Counted from the first letter of the stretch, positions 33,754 to 42,902 are shown. The stretch is DNA of 64,000 nt from JALOLG01 sp963722415 (GCA_963722415.1 CAVRNI010000054.1:87443-151442), one strand, 5' to 3'. Notes: generated by a model from the sequence alone, not told the origin. Translations and numbers: made by a program.

Positions 33754-35965
33754 ATGGCGACTCCGAAACGGGCGCGGCCGAATCAGCGCAAGATCCAACG
33801 TGACCAGCAGGGACCCAGGGGACGTCTCGTCGCCGACCTGTCGGAGCCGCCGATCCTGGCGCCGCGGTCGAGCAAGGTGCCGGCCCAGGACAGCGACTTC
33901 CTGACCACGTCCCAGGGCCAACGCCTCGCGCACACCGACAATTCGCTGAAGGTCGGCGACCGTGGGCCGACGCTGATGGACGACTTCCATCTCCGCGAGA
34001 AGATCATGCACTTCGACCACGAGCGGATCCCCGAGCGCGTGGTCCACGCCCGCGGCGCGGCTGCGCACGGAGTCTTCGAGTCGTACGGCAATGCCGAGAA
34101 CATCACGAGCGCCGATTTCCTCCAACGCGGCCGCGTCACGCCGGTGTTCACGAGGTTCTCGACCGTGGTCGGCTCGCGAGGGTCCGCTGACACGGTCCGC
34201 GACGTGCGCGGGTTCGCGGTCAAGTTCTACACGGACGCGGGCATCTTCGATCTCGTCGGCAACAACATCCCGGTGTTCTTCATCCGCGACGGCATCAAGT
34301 TCCCCGACCTCATCCACGCCGCCAAGCCCGAACCCGATCGCGAGATCCCGCAGGCGCAGACGGCCCACACGACGTTCTGGGACTTCGTGTCGATGATCCC
34401 GGAGTCGCCGCACATGCTGATGTGGGCGATGTCCGACCGGGCGATCCCGCGTTCGTATCGGATGATGGAGGGCTTCGGTGTCCACACGTTCCGCCTCGTC
34501 AACGCGGCGGGCGAGACGACGCTCGTCAAGTTCCACTGGAAGCCGGTGCTCGGTGTGCACGGGCTGGTGTGGGACGAGGCGCTGACCCTCAACGGAGTCG
34601 ATCCCGACTTCCACCGCCGCGACCTGTTCAACGCCATCGGCGGCGGAGCCCACCCCGAGTGGGAGCTCGGCGTGCAGGTGATGCCCGACAGCGAGGATCA
34701 GTACTTCGAGGGCATCGATCTCCTCGACGCGACGAAGATCGTCCCCGAGGAACTGGTGCCGGTGGAGCCGATCGGCCGGATGACCCTCAATCGGAACCCC
34801 ACCAACTTCTTCGCCGAGGTCGAGCAGGTCGCCTACCACGTCGGACATCTCGTGCAGGGCATCGAGGTCGTCGACGATCCGTTGATGCAGGCCCGGCTGT
34901 TCAGCTACCTCGATACGCAACTGACCCGCCTCGGCGGACCGAACTTCTCACAGATCCCCATCAACCGCCCCCACTCCCCGGTCAACGACAACCTCCGTGA
35001 CGGCTTCATGCAGCAGGCGGTCCATCACGGAAAGACGCCGTACCTTCCCAACGCGGTCGGCGGTGGTTGCCCGTTCCTCGCCGGGGCCGAGGACGGCGGC
35101 TACATCCACGTGCCACGGGTCGTGCAGGGCGCCAAGGTCCGCGAACGGGGTCCCGATGACGAGTACGCCCAGGCCACGCTGTTCTGGAACAGCATGACGG
35201 AGGCGGAGCAGGATCACATCGCCGACGCGTACACGTTCGAGCTCGGCAAGGTCGAGGTGCCGGCGGTCGTCGAACGCATGATCCTTCGTCTCGCGTTGGT
35301 GAGCGAGGAACTGGCTCGCCGGGTCGGCATCGGCCTCGGCATTCCCGTGCCGAGCGCGTCCGAAGCCGCCGCAGGCGACGCAGATGACGACGGACGTGGC
35401 AGCGTGCCCGACGCCACGGGTGGTGTCGATTCCTCACCGGCGTTGTCGATGATCACGGAGAACACCTATCCGCCCGACGGCCGAGTCGTCCACATCCTCG
35501 CCAACGACGGCGCCGACCTGGCCGGGATCCGCACGGTTGCGTGACGCGTTGTTCGCCGTCGGCGTGACGCCCCACGTCGTCGCCACCCACAAGGGCGCGA
35601 TCGCAGGGAAACGGCGTGGCGACGAGCTGACCGTCGACCGCTCGTTCCACACCGCGAGCTCGGCCGAAGCCGACGGCATCATCGTTGCCGCAGGCACCGG
35701 GTTGGCCAACAACCCGGCTGTGCTGACATACGTGCAGAGCGCCTACCGCCACTTCAAGCCCATTGCGGCGTGGGGCGACGGATCAGAGCTCCTGACGTCA
35801 GCCGGCGTCGAACTGGAAGGTCCGGGCATCGTCGTCGCCGACCGCGCCACCAAGTCCTTCGCCCGGTCCGTCGTCGACGCGCTCTCCGTGCACCGCCATT
35901 GGGATCGCGCCGACGTACACCCCACTCGTCTCGCCACTCAGCCATCCACCAGCAAGAAGGTCTGA
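33754..35965 (+). CDS. katE: Large-subunit catalase, HPII/KatE type (frameshift near 35535)
   Basis: Heme catalase with the C-terminal flavodoxin/GATase-like domain of clade-2 enzymes. Key segments are RVVHARGAAAHGVFESY (distal His), GNNIPVFFIRDGIKFPD (Asn), MIPESPHMLMWAMSDRAI and MQARLFSYLDTQLTRLG (heme Tyr). At LANDGADLAGIRT the frame stops; dropping one G of the pair at 35535-35536 continues LRDALFAVGVTPHVVATHKG to VVADRATKSFARSVV. The reconstructed length of about 737 residues is normal. It detoxifies hydrogen peroxide, probably in stationary phase. The upstream gap (33656-33753) has GTTT-N16-GGAAA, a weak SigB-like element. Confidence 0.92.
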
Positions 35966-35967
35966 AC

Positions 35968-36384
35968 ATGCCGAACGGAATCGAGCTGATCCTCGCCGAC
36001 CACCGCCGTGTCGAAGCGTTGTTCGCGAGCTTCGCCGAGACGGGCGAAGCCGGCATCATCGGCCAGGTCGTCGATGCGCTGGCCGCTCACGACGACGCCG
36101 AGCACGCCGCGCTGTACCCGCTCGCCGGCCACGTGCTCGGCGACGCGGCGGCGATCGAGCGGTGGGCACAGGCGCACTCCGCCGTGAAGAAGCAGATCGA
36201 CCATCTCAAGACGCAAGAAGGCGCGCCGCTCACCGACGCCTTCGAGACGCTGCGGTTGCTCGTGCAGGAGCATGTCGAGGACGAGGAGAAGAACCTTCTG
36301 CCGGCCCTCGCCGACAAGGCCACGGAGCAACAGCTCGACGGGCTCGGAGCGCGGATCCTCCAAGCCAAGCAACGCGGCGGCTGA
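35968..36384 (+). CDS. Hemerythrin HHE domain protein
   Basis: Small four-helix protein of 138 residues with the HHE cation-binding pattern: ILADHRRVEALFASF, LAAHDDAEHAALYPLAG, AQAHSAVKKQIDHLK and QEHVEDEEKNLLPAL. The His and Glu residues should bind a di-iron centre that senses or carries oxygen, nitric oxide or iron. Start ATG 35968 follows AAGAAGG, only 2 bases after the catalase stop, so the pair form an operon. Association with KatE suggests peroxide or iron-stress protection. It is an intact reading frame of normal size. Confidence 0.88.
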   Translation: MPNGIELILADHRRVEALFASFAETGEAGIIGQVVDALAAHDDAEHAALYPLAGHVLGDAAAIERWAQAHSAVKKQIDHLKTQEGAPLTDAFETLRLLVQEHVEDEEKNLLPALADKATEQQLDGLGARILQAKQRGG

Positions 36385-36429
36385 CCGGCGGAGTTCGCTG
36401 GCGAACACACGGCGCGCGAGCGTTCTGAC

Positions 36430-37299
36430 ATGCTCGACGCCGCGTTGGTCGTGCCCGACCCCGATCGATCCCAGCTGGTCGTGCCGGCACCCGGACCGGG
36501 CCCACGGCGGTGGGTCGGCGCGCCCAGCGCCCAACTCGACGTCGACGGCACGTTCGTCATCGCCTACCGGGTGCGCGATGCAGCGGCCGGGATCGCCCAG
36601 AACGTCGTCGCCCGTTGGGCGCCGGGCGGGCCGCCGACGACCTTGTGCACGCTCGACCGCGCGTCCTTCGACGCCCGCTCGCTCGAGCGTCCGGCGATCG
36701 TGCGGCTCGACGACGGGACGTGGCGCCTGTACGTGTGCTGTGCGAGCCCGTCGTGGCCGGCGAGCAAGCAGTGGTGGACCGAGGTACTCGAATCCGACGA
36801 TCCCTCGGGGTTCGCAGACGCGTCGCATCACGAGGTGTTCCGTGATGACGACGTCGCGCTGAAGGACCCGGTGATCCGCCGCCGCGACGGCCAGTGGTTC
36901 GCTTGGATCTGCTGCCACCCGCTCGACGAGCGCGACGAGGAAGACCGGATGACGACCGCGCTGGCGACGAGCGACGACGGGCTGCATTGGTCTTGGCAGG
37001 GTTCGGTGCTGGTTGGCCGCCCGGGTGAATGGGACGCCCGGGGCGCCCGCCTCACGGCGGTGCTGCCGGATGGTTCGGCGACCTATGACGGGCGGGCCTC
37101 GAAGGAGGAGAACTTCTCCGAGCGCACGGGCCTCGCCGAACCGCACGAGGGCGGAGCGCTCAGACCGGTCGGCGACGGGCCGGTCTCCGACGCCCGTTAC
37201 CTGGACGTGGTCGAGACGCCGGACGGTTACCGCACGTTCTACGAGTACCCGCTCCCCGACGGCAGCCACGAGCTGCGGACCGAGTCGATCGTCAGGTGA
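36430..37299 (+). CDS. Five-bladed beta-propeller glycosidase-like protein, uncharacterised
   Basis: Soluble protein of 289 residues, no signal peptide. Repeated motifs such as DGTFVIAYRVRD, RPAIVRLDDGTWRLYVCCAS, ALKDPVIRRRDGQWFAWICC and ATSDDGLHWSWQG are typical of the GH43/GH130-like five-bladed propeller. The acidic residues in the blades could be catalytic, but I cannot assign a family or substrate. There is a SKEENFSERTGLAE segment in the fifth blade. It is convergent with the ribA-ribD gene and may or may not belong to the catalase/hemerythrin operon (45-base gap without a visible promoter). Confidence 0.6.
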   Translation: MLDAALVVPDPDRSQLVVPAPGPGPRRWVGAPSAQLDVDGTFVIAYRVRDAAAGIAQNVVARWAPGGPPTTLCTLDRASFDARSLERPAIVRLDDGTWRLYVCCASPSWPASKQWWTEVLESDDPSGFADASHHEVFRDDDVALKDPVIRRRDGQWFAWICCHPLDERDEEDRMTTALATSDDGLHWSWQGSVLVGRPGEWDARGARLTAVLPDGSATYDGRASKEENFSERTGLAEPHEGGALRPVGDGPVSDARYLDVVETPDGYRTFYEYPLPDGSHELRTESIVR

Positions 37300-37322
37300 C
37301 GGCGCGATGACGCCCATGGCTG

Positions 37323-38657
37323 TCAGTTGTTCGTCGCCTGGGGTGGCGCGATGACGTCCCAGGCGAGGAGCAGATCGTCGCCGACCGGGACGATCGAGCG
37401 GTTCTCGAGGCGGATTCCCTCGGCGATGCGTTGGACGCCGAGTGAGTTCACGGCCTCTGTCCCGGCCCCGATCACGATCGGCGCAACTCCGACGACGAGT
37501 CGATCGACGAGCCGCTCGGCGAGGAGCGCAGTGATCACATTGGAACCACCCTCGACCAGGACCGACTCGGTACCGGACGTCCGCAGCCTCTCGAACGCAG
37601 CCGGGATCGAGACCCGGCCGGCGTGCTCGGCGACCACCTCGACACGGACCCCACGCCCGCGGAGCTCGGCGCGCCGGTCGGGATCGGACCGCGCGGTGGT
37701 GATCACGGTCGTCATCGCCTCGGGACCGAGGATCTGGGCGTCGGCCGGGATCCGCAACGTCGTGTCGAGCACGATGCGCATCGGCGACGCGCCTGACACC
37801 ATCCGCACGGTGAGCTCGGGATCGTCCCGGATCACTGTGCCCACGCCGACCATCACACCGTCACACGCGGCTCGGAGCGCGTGCGACATCCGCCGCTCCG
37901 ACTCTCCGCTGATCCACTTCGAGTCCCCGTTCGATGTGGCGATGCGTCCGTCCAGCGTCTGCGCGTACTTGAGGGCCACGAACGGGCGGCCGTTCCGGGC
38001 GCGTACGGGACCGAGCAGTGCCAGTGCGTCGGGGAGGTTGCCGATGTCGGACTGCGGGAGTGGCAGACCGGTCGGCCGCACATGGTCGAGACGCTGCGCC
38101 TTGGTGTTCAGGTATCCGATGTTGCGGTGGTGCGGTGTCGTCGCCAACGGAACGACGCCGTTCACAACCGTGCCGGCGGACCGTAGCCCATCGACCTTGC
38201 GCGGGTTGTTGGTGAGGAGCCGGATCGAGCGGATGCGCAGCTCGGACAACACCGCGGCTGACTCGGTGTAGTCACGTGAATCGATCGGCAGCCCGAGCAC
38301 GACGTTGGCGTCGACGGTGTCTGCTCCCTCGTCCTGGGCCACGTAGGCCCGCAGCTTGTTGACGAGGCCGATGCCGCGTCCCTCGTGCCCGGTGGCGTAG
38401 ACGAGGACACCGCGTCGCTCGGCGGCGATGGTCCGCAGCGCCAATCGCAGCTGGATGCCGCAGTCGCAGCGCAACGACCCGAGGGCGTCACCGGTCAGGC
38501 ATTCCGAGTGGAGGCGGACGAGCACGTCTTCCCCGTCGTCGACGTCGCCGAGGACCATCGCCACGTAGACGTGTCCGGACGCGCGTTCGAACGCGCGGAC
38601 GTCGAAGACGCCGAACGGCGTCGGGAGAGGGACGCGAACCGCCTCGCTGGTGATCAT
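37323..38657 (-). CDS. GTP cyclohydrolase II (RibA) fused to RibD-type reductase domain
   Basis: Bifunctional protein of 444 residues. The N-terminal half (about 1-200) is GTP cyclohydrolase II: VRLHSECLTGDALGSLRCDC gives the zinc Cys residues, then GHEGRGIGLVNKLRAYVAQD and LLTNNPRKVDGL. The C-terminal half (about 225-440) is the RibD reductase fold: RPFVALKYAQTLDGRIATSN, DSKWISGESERRMSHALRAA and TESVLVEGGSNVITALLAE. Neither a RibB domain nor the RibD deaminase domain is present, so this is not a standard riboflavin enzyme. It is divergent from a dehydrogenase, T-fold protein and glycosyltransferase, which suggests a dedicated pyrimidine/pterin-derived product. Confidence 0.9.
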   Translation of the reverse strand: MITSEAVRVPLPTPFGVFDVRAFERASGHVYVAMVLGDVDDGEDVLVRLHSECLTGDALGSLRCDCGIQLRLALRTIAAERRGVLVYATGHEGRGIGLVNKLRAYVAQDEGADTVDANVVLGLPIDSRDYTESAAVLSELRIRSIRLLTNNPRKVDGLRSAGTVVNGVVPLATTPHHRNIGYLNTKAQRLDHVRPTGLPLPQSDIGNLPDALALLGPVRARNGRPFVALKYAQTLDGRIATSNGDSKWISGESERRMSHALRAACDGVMVGVGTVIRDDPELTVRMVSGASPMRIVLDTTLRIPADAQILGPEAMTTVITTARSDPDRRAELRGRGVRVEVVAEHAGRVSIPAAFERLRTSGTESVLVEGGSNVITALLAERLVDRLVVGVAPIVIGAGTEAVNSLGVQRIAEGIRLENRSIVPVGDDLLLAWDVIAPPQATNN

Positions 38658-38702
38658 GCGGCGGGATACTTACCCCACCCTTCCGACTGGCAAACTGCGT
38701 CG

Positions 38703-39698
38703 ATGTCGAGTGGCCGGTCGCTGTGGTTCGACGCCCCTCGTCGGGTCGACATCCGTCCGTCCGACCTGTCGCCGATCGGTGAGGGCGAAGTGCTGGTGCG
38801 TACCTCGTTCTCCGGGATCAGCGCCGGCACGGAGATGTTGGCGTACCGCGGTGAGCTCGATCCCGAGCTGCCGCTCGACGAGACGATCGGTGCTCTCGGG
38901 GGAACGTTCCGGTACCCGTTCCGCTACGGCTACAGCTGCGTGGGCGTCGTGGAGGCGAGCCGGTCGGAACTTCCGGAGGGCGCGCTGGTGTTCGCCTTCC
39001 AGCCGCACCAGGACGCGTTCGTTGCGAAGGCCGGCGACGTCGTCGCCCTCGGCGCCGTCGACCCACGGCAGGCGACGCTCTTCCCACTCGTCGAGACTGC
39101 GTTGCAGATCACGTTGGATGCCGGCGCGCTCCTCGGCGAAACGGTGGTCGTGCTCGGCCTCGGTGTCGTCGGGTCCCTGTCGGCACTCATGCTCCAGCGG
39201 GCGGGTGCCCGGGTGGTCGCCGTCGAACCGCGGGCGTGGCGGCGCGACGCCCTCTCCGGGCTCGGCGTGGAGACCGTCTCGAACGACGGTCTGGCGACGG
39301 CTCTGACCTCCGCCGGAGGGACCTCGACCGTGCCGCTCGTGATCGAAGCGTCGGGCAACCCCGACGCCCTGCGCTCGGCGTTCGGCTTGCTCGCCCACGA
39401 AGGCACTGTCCTGGTCGCCTCGTGGTACGGCAACAAGGACGTGTCCCTCCCGCTCGGACAGGAGTTCCACCGCCGTCGGCTCACGATCCGCAGCACGCAG
39501 GTGTCGACGATTCCCGTCGCGCTCGCCAACCGATGGACTCGCGAGAGCCGGACCCGCGCCGTCGTGGAGCTGCTGGCCGAGCTTCCCCTCGACCGCCTCG
39601 CCACCCATACCTTTGCCTTCGAGGACGCGGGCGACGCGTACGCGGCGATCGATGTGGGCACGGAAGGGTTGATCCACGCGGCGTTGGGGTACGGGTAG
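38703..39698 (+). CDS. Medium-chain (zinc-type) dehydrogenase/reductase
   Basis: MDR-fold oxidoreductase of 331 residues from ATG 38703 (MSSGRSLWFDAPRRVDIRPS). The N-terminal domain has SFSGISAGTEMLAYRGELDP and FRYGYSCVGVVEASRSELPE; the nucleotide site is VVVLGLGVVGSLSALMLQ, then ARVVAVEPRAWRRDAL. The usual catalytic Cys of zinc alcohol dehydrogenases is replaced by Ser/Gly in SGISAGTE, so it may work without catalytic zinc. It starts 45 bases from the divergent ribA-ribD gene and is followed after 3 bases by the T-fold gene. It probably reduces an intermediate of the same pathway. Confidence 0.85.
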   Translation: MSSGRSLWFDAPRRVDIRPSDLSPIGEGEVLVRTSFSGISAGTEMLAYRGELDPELPLDETIGALGGTFRYPFRYGYSCVGVVEASRSELPEGALVFAFQPHQDAFVAKAGDVVALGAVDPRQATLFPLVETALQITLDAGALLGETVVVLGLGVVGSLSALMLQRAGARVVAVEPRAWRRDALSGLGVETVSNDGLATALTSAGGTSTVPLVIEASGNPDALRSAFGLLAHEGTVLVASWYGNKDVSLPLGQEFHRRRLTIRSTQVSTIPVALANRWTRESRTRAVVELLAELPLDRLATHTFAFEDAGDAYAAIDVGTEGLIHAALGYG

Positions 39699-39701
39699 CG
39701 C

Positions 39702-40079
39702 ATGTTCCAAGTCGGCACCGCGATCGAGTTCTCAGCGCAGCACATCATGCCTGGTGTCGAAGGGCCGGAGGGGGAGTTGCACTCGCACGACTACCGCCTC
39801 GACGCCGTCGTCGAAAGGGAGAAGCTGGATGACCGCGGCATGGTCATCGATCTCGACATCCTGGACGCCGCGCTGCAGCGGATCGACGGCATCGTGCGCG
39901 ACAAGAACCTCGAGATCATCCGCCCCGACGACGCAGAGGCGGTCACCGTGGAGGTCTTCGCCCGTTGGGCGCACGACTTCCTCGCCGACGCGATCCGCGG
40001 TACCGGTGTCGACACGTTGTCGGTGCGGGTGTGGGAGTCGAAGCTCGCCTTCGGCGGATACAGCGATCGCCTGGACTGA
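39702..40079 (+). CDS. 6-pyruvoyl-tetrahydropterin synthase/QueD-like T-fold protein with altered active site
   Basis: T-fold protein of 125 residues. Zinc ligands are conserved: AIEFSAQHIM (first His) and GELHSHDYRLDAVV (second and third His), and VRVWESKLAF keeps the purine/pterin-binding Glu. The catalytic Cys that precedes the HxH in QueD and PTPS is missing (EGPEGELHSHD), and the HHYLN-type catalytic segment reads VRDKNLEII. It therefore probably binds a pterin-like compound but does not do the standard reaction. It lies in an operon with the MDR enzyme (3-base gap) and the glycosyltransferase (17-base gap). Confidence 0.8.
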   Translation: MFQVGTAIEFSAQHIMPGVEGPEGELHSHDYRLDAVVEREKLDDRGMVIDLDILDAALQRIDGIVRDKNLEIIRPDDAEAVTVEVFARWAHDFLADAIRGTGVDTLSVRVWESKLAFGGYSDRLD

Positions 40080-40096
40080 TACTCCAGGGCGCCCCG

Positions 40097-41157
40097 GTGC
40101 TCGTCATCTCCCTCGTGACCCGCGGGTCTCCGGCACAGGTGACCGGCGGGCACCTGTATCACCGCCGGATGGCCGAAGCCGCGCCGTCTCGGGGCGCCGT
40201 GATCGAGTTCATCTCGACGTCCGGCCTGCGCAACCCGCTGCGCGGCGGCCCACGGGGTCGTGCTGGTGGACAGCCTCACCGCGTGGTCCGTCGCGCCCTT
40301 CTTGATCGGTGAGCGGTTGATCGGCCGAACGCGCCGGCCGATCGCCGCGATCCTCCACCAGCCACCGGGCGGAGTCGACCACGGTTCGGTTCGCACCGCG
40401 CTGCAACGACCGATGGACAAGGCCCTGTATCGGCGGTGTGAGCTGCTGATCGTGGCCAGCACGGCGCTCGGTCACGAGCTCGCCGAGGTGCACGGTCTGT
40501 CCACCGAGCGGATCTGTGTGGTCGAACCCGGAAGTGACGTTGCCGTCGATGGATCGACGCCGTCCTCGACGACGCCCGACGAGCTTCGTCAAGGCCGACG
40601 GATCGCGCTGCTGAGTGTCGGCAACTGGCTGCCCAACAAGGGCGTGCTCGAGTTGCTCGACGCGTTCTCCTCGCTACCCGCCGACCACGCGACCCTCCAC
40701 CTCGCCGGGCGCGATGACCTCGACCCCGACTACGCCGCCCGCGTCCGGGAGCGCTTGCGGGCGCCCGACCTGGCGTCACGCGTGGTCGTCCACGGGGTTG
40801 TCACGCGGGAGGAAGTCGGCCGTCTCTACGCCGGGGCCGACGCCTTCGTCCTGCTCAGCTACGCCGAGACGTACGGAACGGTCTTCGGTGAGGCGCTGGC
40901 GGCAGGGCTGCCCACCGTGGGATGGCGCTCCGGCAACCTCCCGAACCTGATCGAGGACGGACGCGAGGGATGTCTCATCACGCCCCGCGACATCGCCACC
41001 CTGAGCGCGACGCTGGAGCGGTTGTCGACCGACGACGAGTGGCGTGGGCGGCTGCGCTCCGCCGCCGTCCGGCGCGGCGCGGTCGCTTCCCACCTGGGAC
41101 GACGCGGCGGACGCGTTCTTCGGCGCCCTCAGTCGTCTCGCAGGAAGCCGCGGTTGA
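40097..41157 (+). CDS. Glycosyltransferase family 4-like protein (two frameshifts)
   Basis: GT-B glycosyltransferase. GTG 40097 gives VLVISLVTRGSPAQVTGGHL (N-terminal Rossmann start). Near 40244-40248 the frame shifts to AHGVVLVDSLTAWSVAPFL, then RRIALLSVGNWLPNKGVLEL, AGADAFVLLSYAETYGTVFG and EALAAGLPTVGWRSGNLPNL (donor site). Near 41080-41088 it shifts again to RSLPTWDDAADAFFGALSRL. Reconstructed length is about 353 residues. It should add a sugar from a nucleotide donor to a small molecule or lipid; genomic coupling to the T-fold and RibA-RibD proteins suggests a pterin or pyrimidine acceptor. The 3' end overlaps the convergent phosphatase gene by 29 bases. Confidence 0.8.
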
Positions 41158-41701
41158 ACCATCGCACCACCGGTCCACGGGGCTCGATGTCGATGCGGGT
41201 CACGCTGGCATCTTCGACGTACATCCGCCATGCAACGTCGTCGGGCACCTCGAGTGCCCAGGCGACGGCGGCCTTGATCGGACTCACATGGGTGACGACG
41301 ACGACCGTTCCGCTGGCGGCGGCTTCGGAGACGTCCGCGCATGCGGCGCGCACCCGGTTGCCCAGGTGCTGCAGCGACTCGCCGCCGGGCGGGGCGTGGG
41401 ACGCGTCGGCTCGCCAGCGCTTCCACGTGTCGTCCGACACGGCCGACGGCGACCGCCCGTCGAGCTCGCCGTAGTCGAGCTCGATCCACCGCTCGTCGAT
41501 CCTGACGGGCTCTCCGAACGCCTCGGCGGTGACCCGCGCCCGCTGCAACGGGCTCGACACCACGAGCGTTGGCCGTGGCAGCTCGGCGGCAAGTCGGCGC
41601 GCCTGCTCGCGCCCGGCGTCCGTGAGCGGGGGGTCGGCGTGGCCCAGGAGCACCCCCTGCACGTTCTCGGCTGTCTGGCCGTGACGCACGAGCAGGAGCA
41701 C
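41129..41701 (-). CDS. Histidine phosphatase family protein (phosphoglycerate mutase-like)
   Basis: Branch-1 histidine phosphatase of 190 residues. The catalytic motif is VLLLVRHGQTAENVQG; VVSSPLQRARVTAEAF, ELDYGELDGRSPSAV (acid) and VVVVTHVSPIKAAVAWAL (second His) complete the site. GTG 41701 is the best start since the family motif begins at once; the upstream TetR gene ends 10 bases earlier on the same strand. Substrates range from sugar phosphates to cobalamin intermediates. The C-terminal overlap with the glycosyltransferase gene makes functional linkage to that operon only a possibility. Confidence 0.87.
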   Translation of the reverse strand: MLLLVRHGQTAENVQGVLLGHADPPLTDAGREQARRLAAELPRPTLVVSSPLQRARVTAEAFGEPVRIDERWIELDYGELDGRSPSAVSDDTWKRWRADASHAPPGGESLQHLGNRVRAACADVSEAAASGTVVVVTHVSPIKAAVAWALEVPDDVAWRMYVEDASVTRIDIEPRGPVVRWFNRGFLRDD

Positions 41702-41711
41702 CCGGCGGAGT

Positions 41712-42275
41712 CTAAGGATGAGGCGTGTACAGCAAGCCGCGATGGAGGGTCTGCAGCAGGTGTTCGTACTCCGCGTCGTGGTCCGGCGTGGTGCCCGACG
41801 CGAGCTCCAGCGCACAGAACCCGTGGATGGCGCTACGCGTGCTCCGTGCCGCGAGGTGCGATTGGTCGGGAGTGAGGCCCATCGCTCGGTAGACCAGCAC
41901 GAACACATCGAGCAATGAGCGGTTGGCGGCGGCGAGGTCGTCGTCGTCTGACAGCGGGGGAAGGAAGGTCGAGGCGAACTGCCCGGCGTTGCCGTGCGCG
42001 AATCGGCGGTATGCGGTGCCGATCGCTTCCAGCGCGTGCTCACCGGCGATGCCGACGGCGGCGTCGCGAACCACGTTGGCGAGATTCGTCGTGGACTGCA
42101 CCGCGACCTGGTACTTGAGCCCGGAGAGCCCGTCGACGTGGGTGTAGAGCGCTGACGGACCGACCCCGAGGTCGTCGGCGACGGCGGACAGGTTGAGCGC
42201 CTCGAAACCGCTGCGGTCGACGAGCGTCATCGCCGCGCGAGTCACATCGCGGGCCCTCAACGGCTGACGCAACAC
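41712..42275 (-). CDS. TetR-family transcriptional regulator
   Basis: TetR-type repressor of 187 residues. The N-terminal helix-turn-helix (about 10-55) reads DVTRAAMTLVDRSGFEALNL, then SAVADDLGVGPSALYTHVDG. The C-terminal domain (STTNLANVVRDAAVGIAGEH, then RRFAHGNAGQFASTFLPPL) resembles the WHG-type ligand domain. It is upstream of the phosphatase gene and about 130 bases from the divergent hsp20 gene. The operators and ligand are unknown. Confidence 0.88.
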   Translation of the reverse strand: MLRQPLRARDVTRAAMTLVDRSGFEALNLSAVADDLGVGPSALYTHVDGLSGLKYQVAVQSTTNLANVVRDAAVGIAGEHALEAIGTAYRRFAHGNAGQFASTFLPPLSDDDDLAAANRSLLDVFVLVYRAMGLTPDQSHLAARSTRSAIHGFCALELASGTTPDHDAEYEHLLQTLHRGLLYTPHP

Positions 42276-42315
42276 GTGACGATCTTAGACCATGGGAGAA
42301 GGACCGACAAGGATC

Positions 42316-42350
42316 TTGACAGAGAATCACGATAGGTGAATCATATTCAC
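42316..42350. promoter_or_regulatory. hsp20 upstream region: TTGACA and palindrome GTGAAT-CAT-ATTCAC
   Basis: TTGACA at 42316-42321 is followed by the inverted repeat GTGAAT (42336-42341) and ATTCAC (42345-42350), in the -10 region of the hsp20 promoter and between it and the divergent tetR gene. The palindrome is not the HspR box (CTTGAGT type). It may be the TetR operator or a heat-shock control site. Confidence 0.5.
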
Positions 42351-42408
42351 GGGCTCAGAACCACTCCCTACCAACCACCAATCATCATCCACCCGAGGAG
42401 GAAGAAGC

Positions 42409-42849
42409 ATGTTGATCCAGAACGATCCCTTCCGAGACTTCGATGCGCTGTTCGGCCGTCTCGGTCGCTCGGCGAACGGCAGCGTGCCGATGCCGATGGA
42501 CGCCTATCGGCGAGGGAGCGATGTATGGGTTCAGATCGATCTGCCTGGCGTTGCCGCCGACAGCGTCGACATCACGGTCGAGCGCAGCGTGCTCACGGTG
42601 AGCGCCGAGCGGTCGTGGCAGCGCGAGGAAGGCGACCAGATCTACCTCGCCGAGCGTCATCGCGGTGCCTACAGGCGCCAGGTCCATCTCGGCGAGGGCT
42701 TGGACGCCGATGGCATCGAGGCCGACTTCACCGACGGCGTGTTGACGATGCGCATCCCGGTCGCCGAGCAGGCCAAGCCGCGGAAGATCGACGTCGGTAC
42801 CGGTCGTTCAGCGATCGACGTGGAGTCGTCGGTGTCGGGATCCGGCTGA
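42409..42849 (+). CDS. Hsp20/alpha-crystallin small heat-shock protein
   Basis: Small chaperone of 146 residues. The alpha-crystallin domain spans about 25-130: PMDAYRRGSDVWVQIDLPGV, SVDITVERSVLTVSAERSW, YRRQVHLGEGLDADGIEADF and DGVLTMRIPVAEQAKPRKID. It forms oligomers that hold unfolding proteins. A strong purine-rich ribosome site (GAGGAGGAAGAAGC) precedes ATG 42409. A perfect-looking hairpin follows the stop, so it is probably a single-gene unit. The C-terminal IxI anchor is weak (IPV then a Ser-rich tail). Confidence 0.93.
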   Translation: MLIQNDPFRDFDALFGRLGRSANGSVPMPMDAYRRGSDVWVQIDLPGVAADSVDITVERSVLTVSAERSWQREEGDQIYLAERHRGAYRRQVHLGEGLDADGIEADFTDGVLTMRIPVAEQAKPRKIDVGTGRSAIDVESSVSGSG

Positions 42850-42864
42850 AATGTCGCCCGATCC

Positions 42865-42902
42865 GGGATCAGGCCGGGGTGTCAGCTCCCCGGCCCGATC
42901 CC
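42865..42902 (+). terminator. Strong hairpin after hsp20
   Basis: GGGATC-A-GGCCGGGG, an 8-base loop, then CCCCGGCC-C-GATCCC: 14 base pairs with one mismatch, 15 bases after the stop. There is no T-run, as is common for high-GC actinobacterial terminators. Confidence 0.75.

Noticed and set aside
35938..37317. 459-codon minus-strand frame over the hemerythrin and propeller genes
   Set aside because: It is a compositional shadow; both plus-strand genes have good ribosome sites or recognisable folds.
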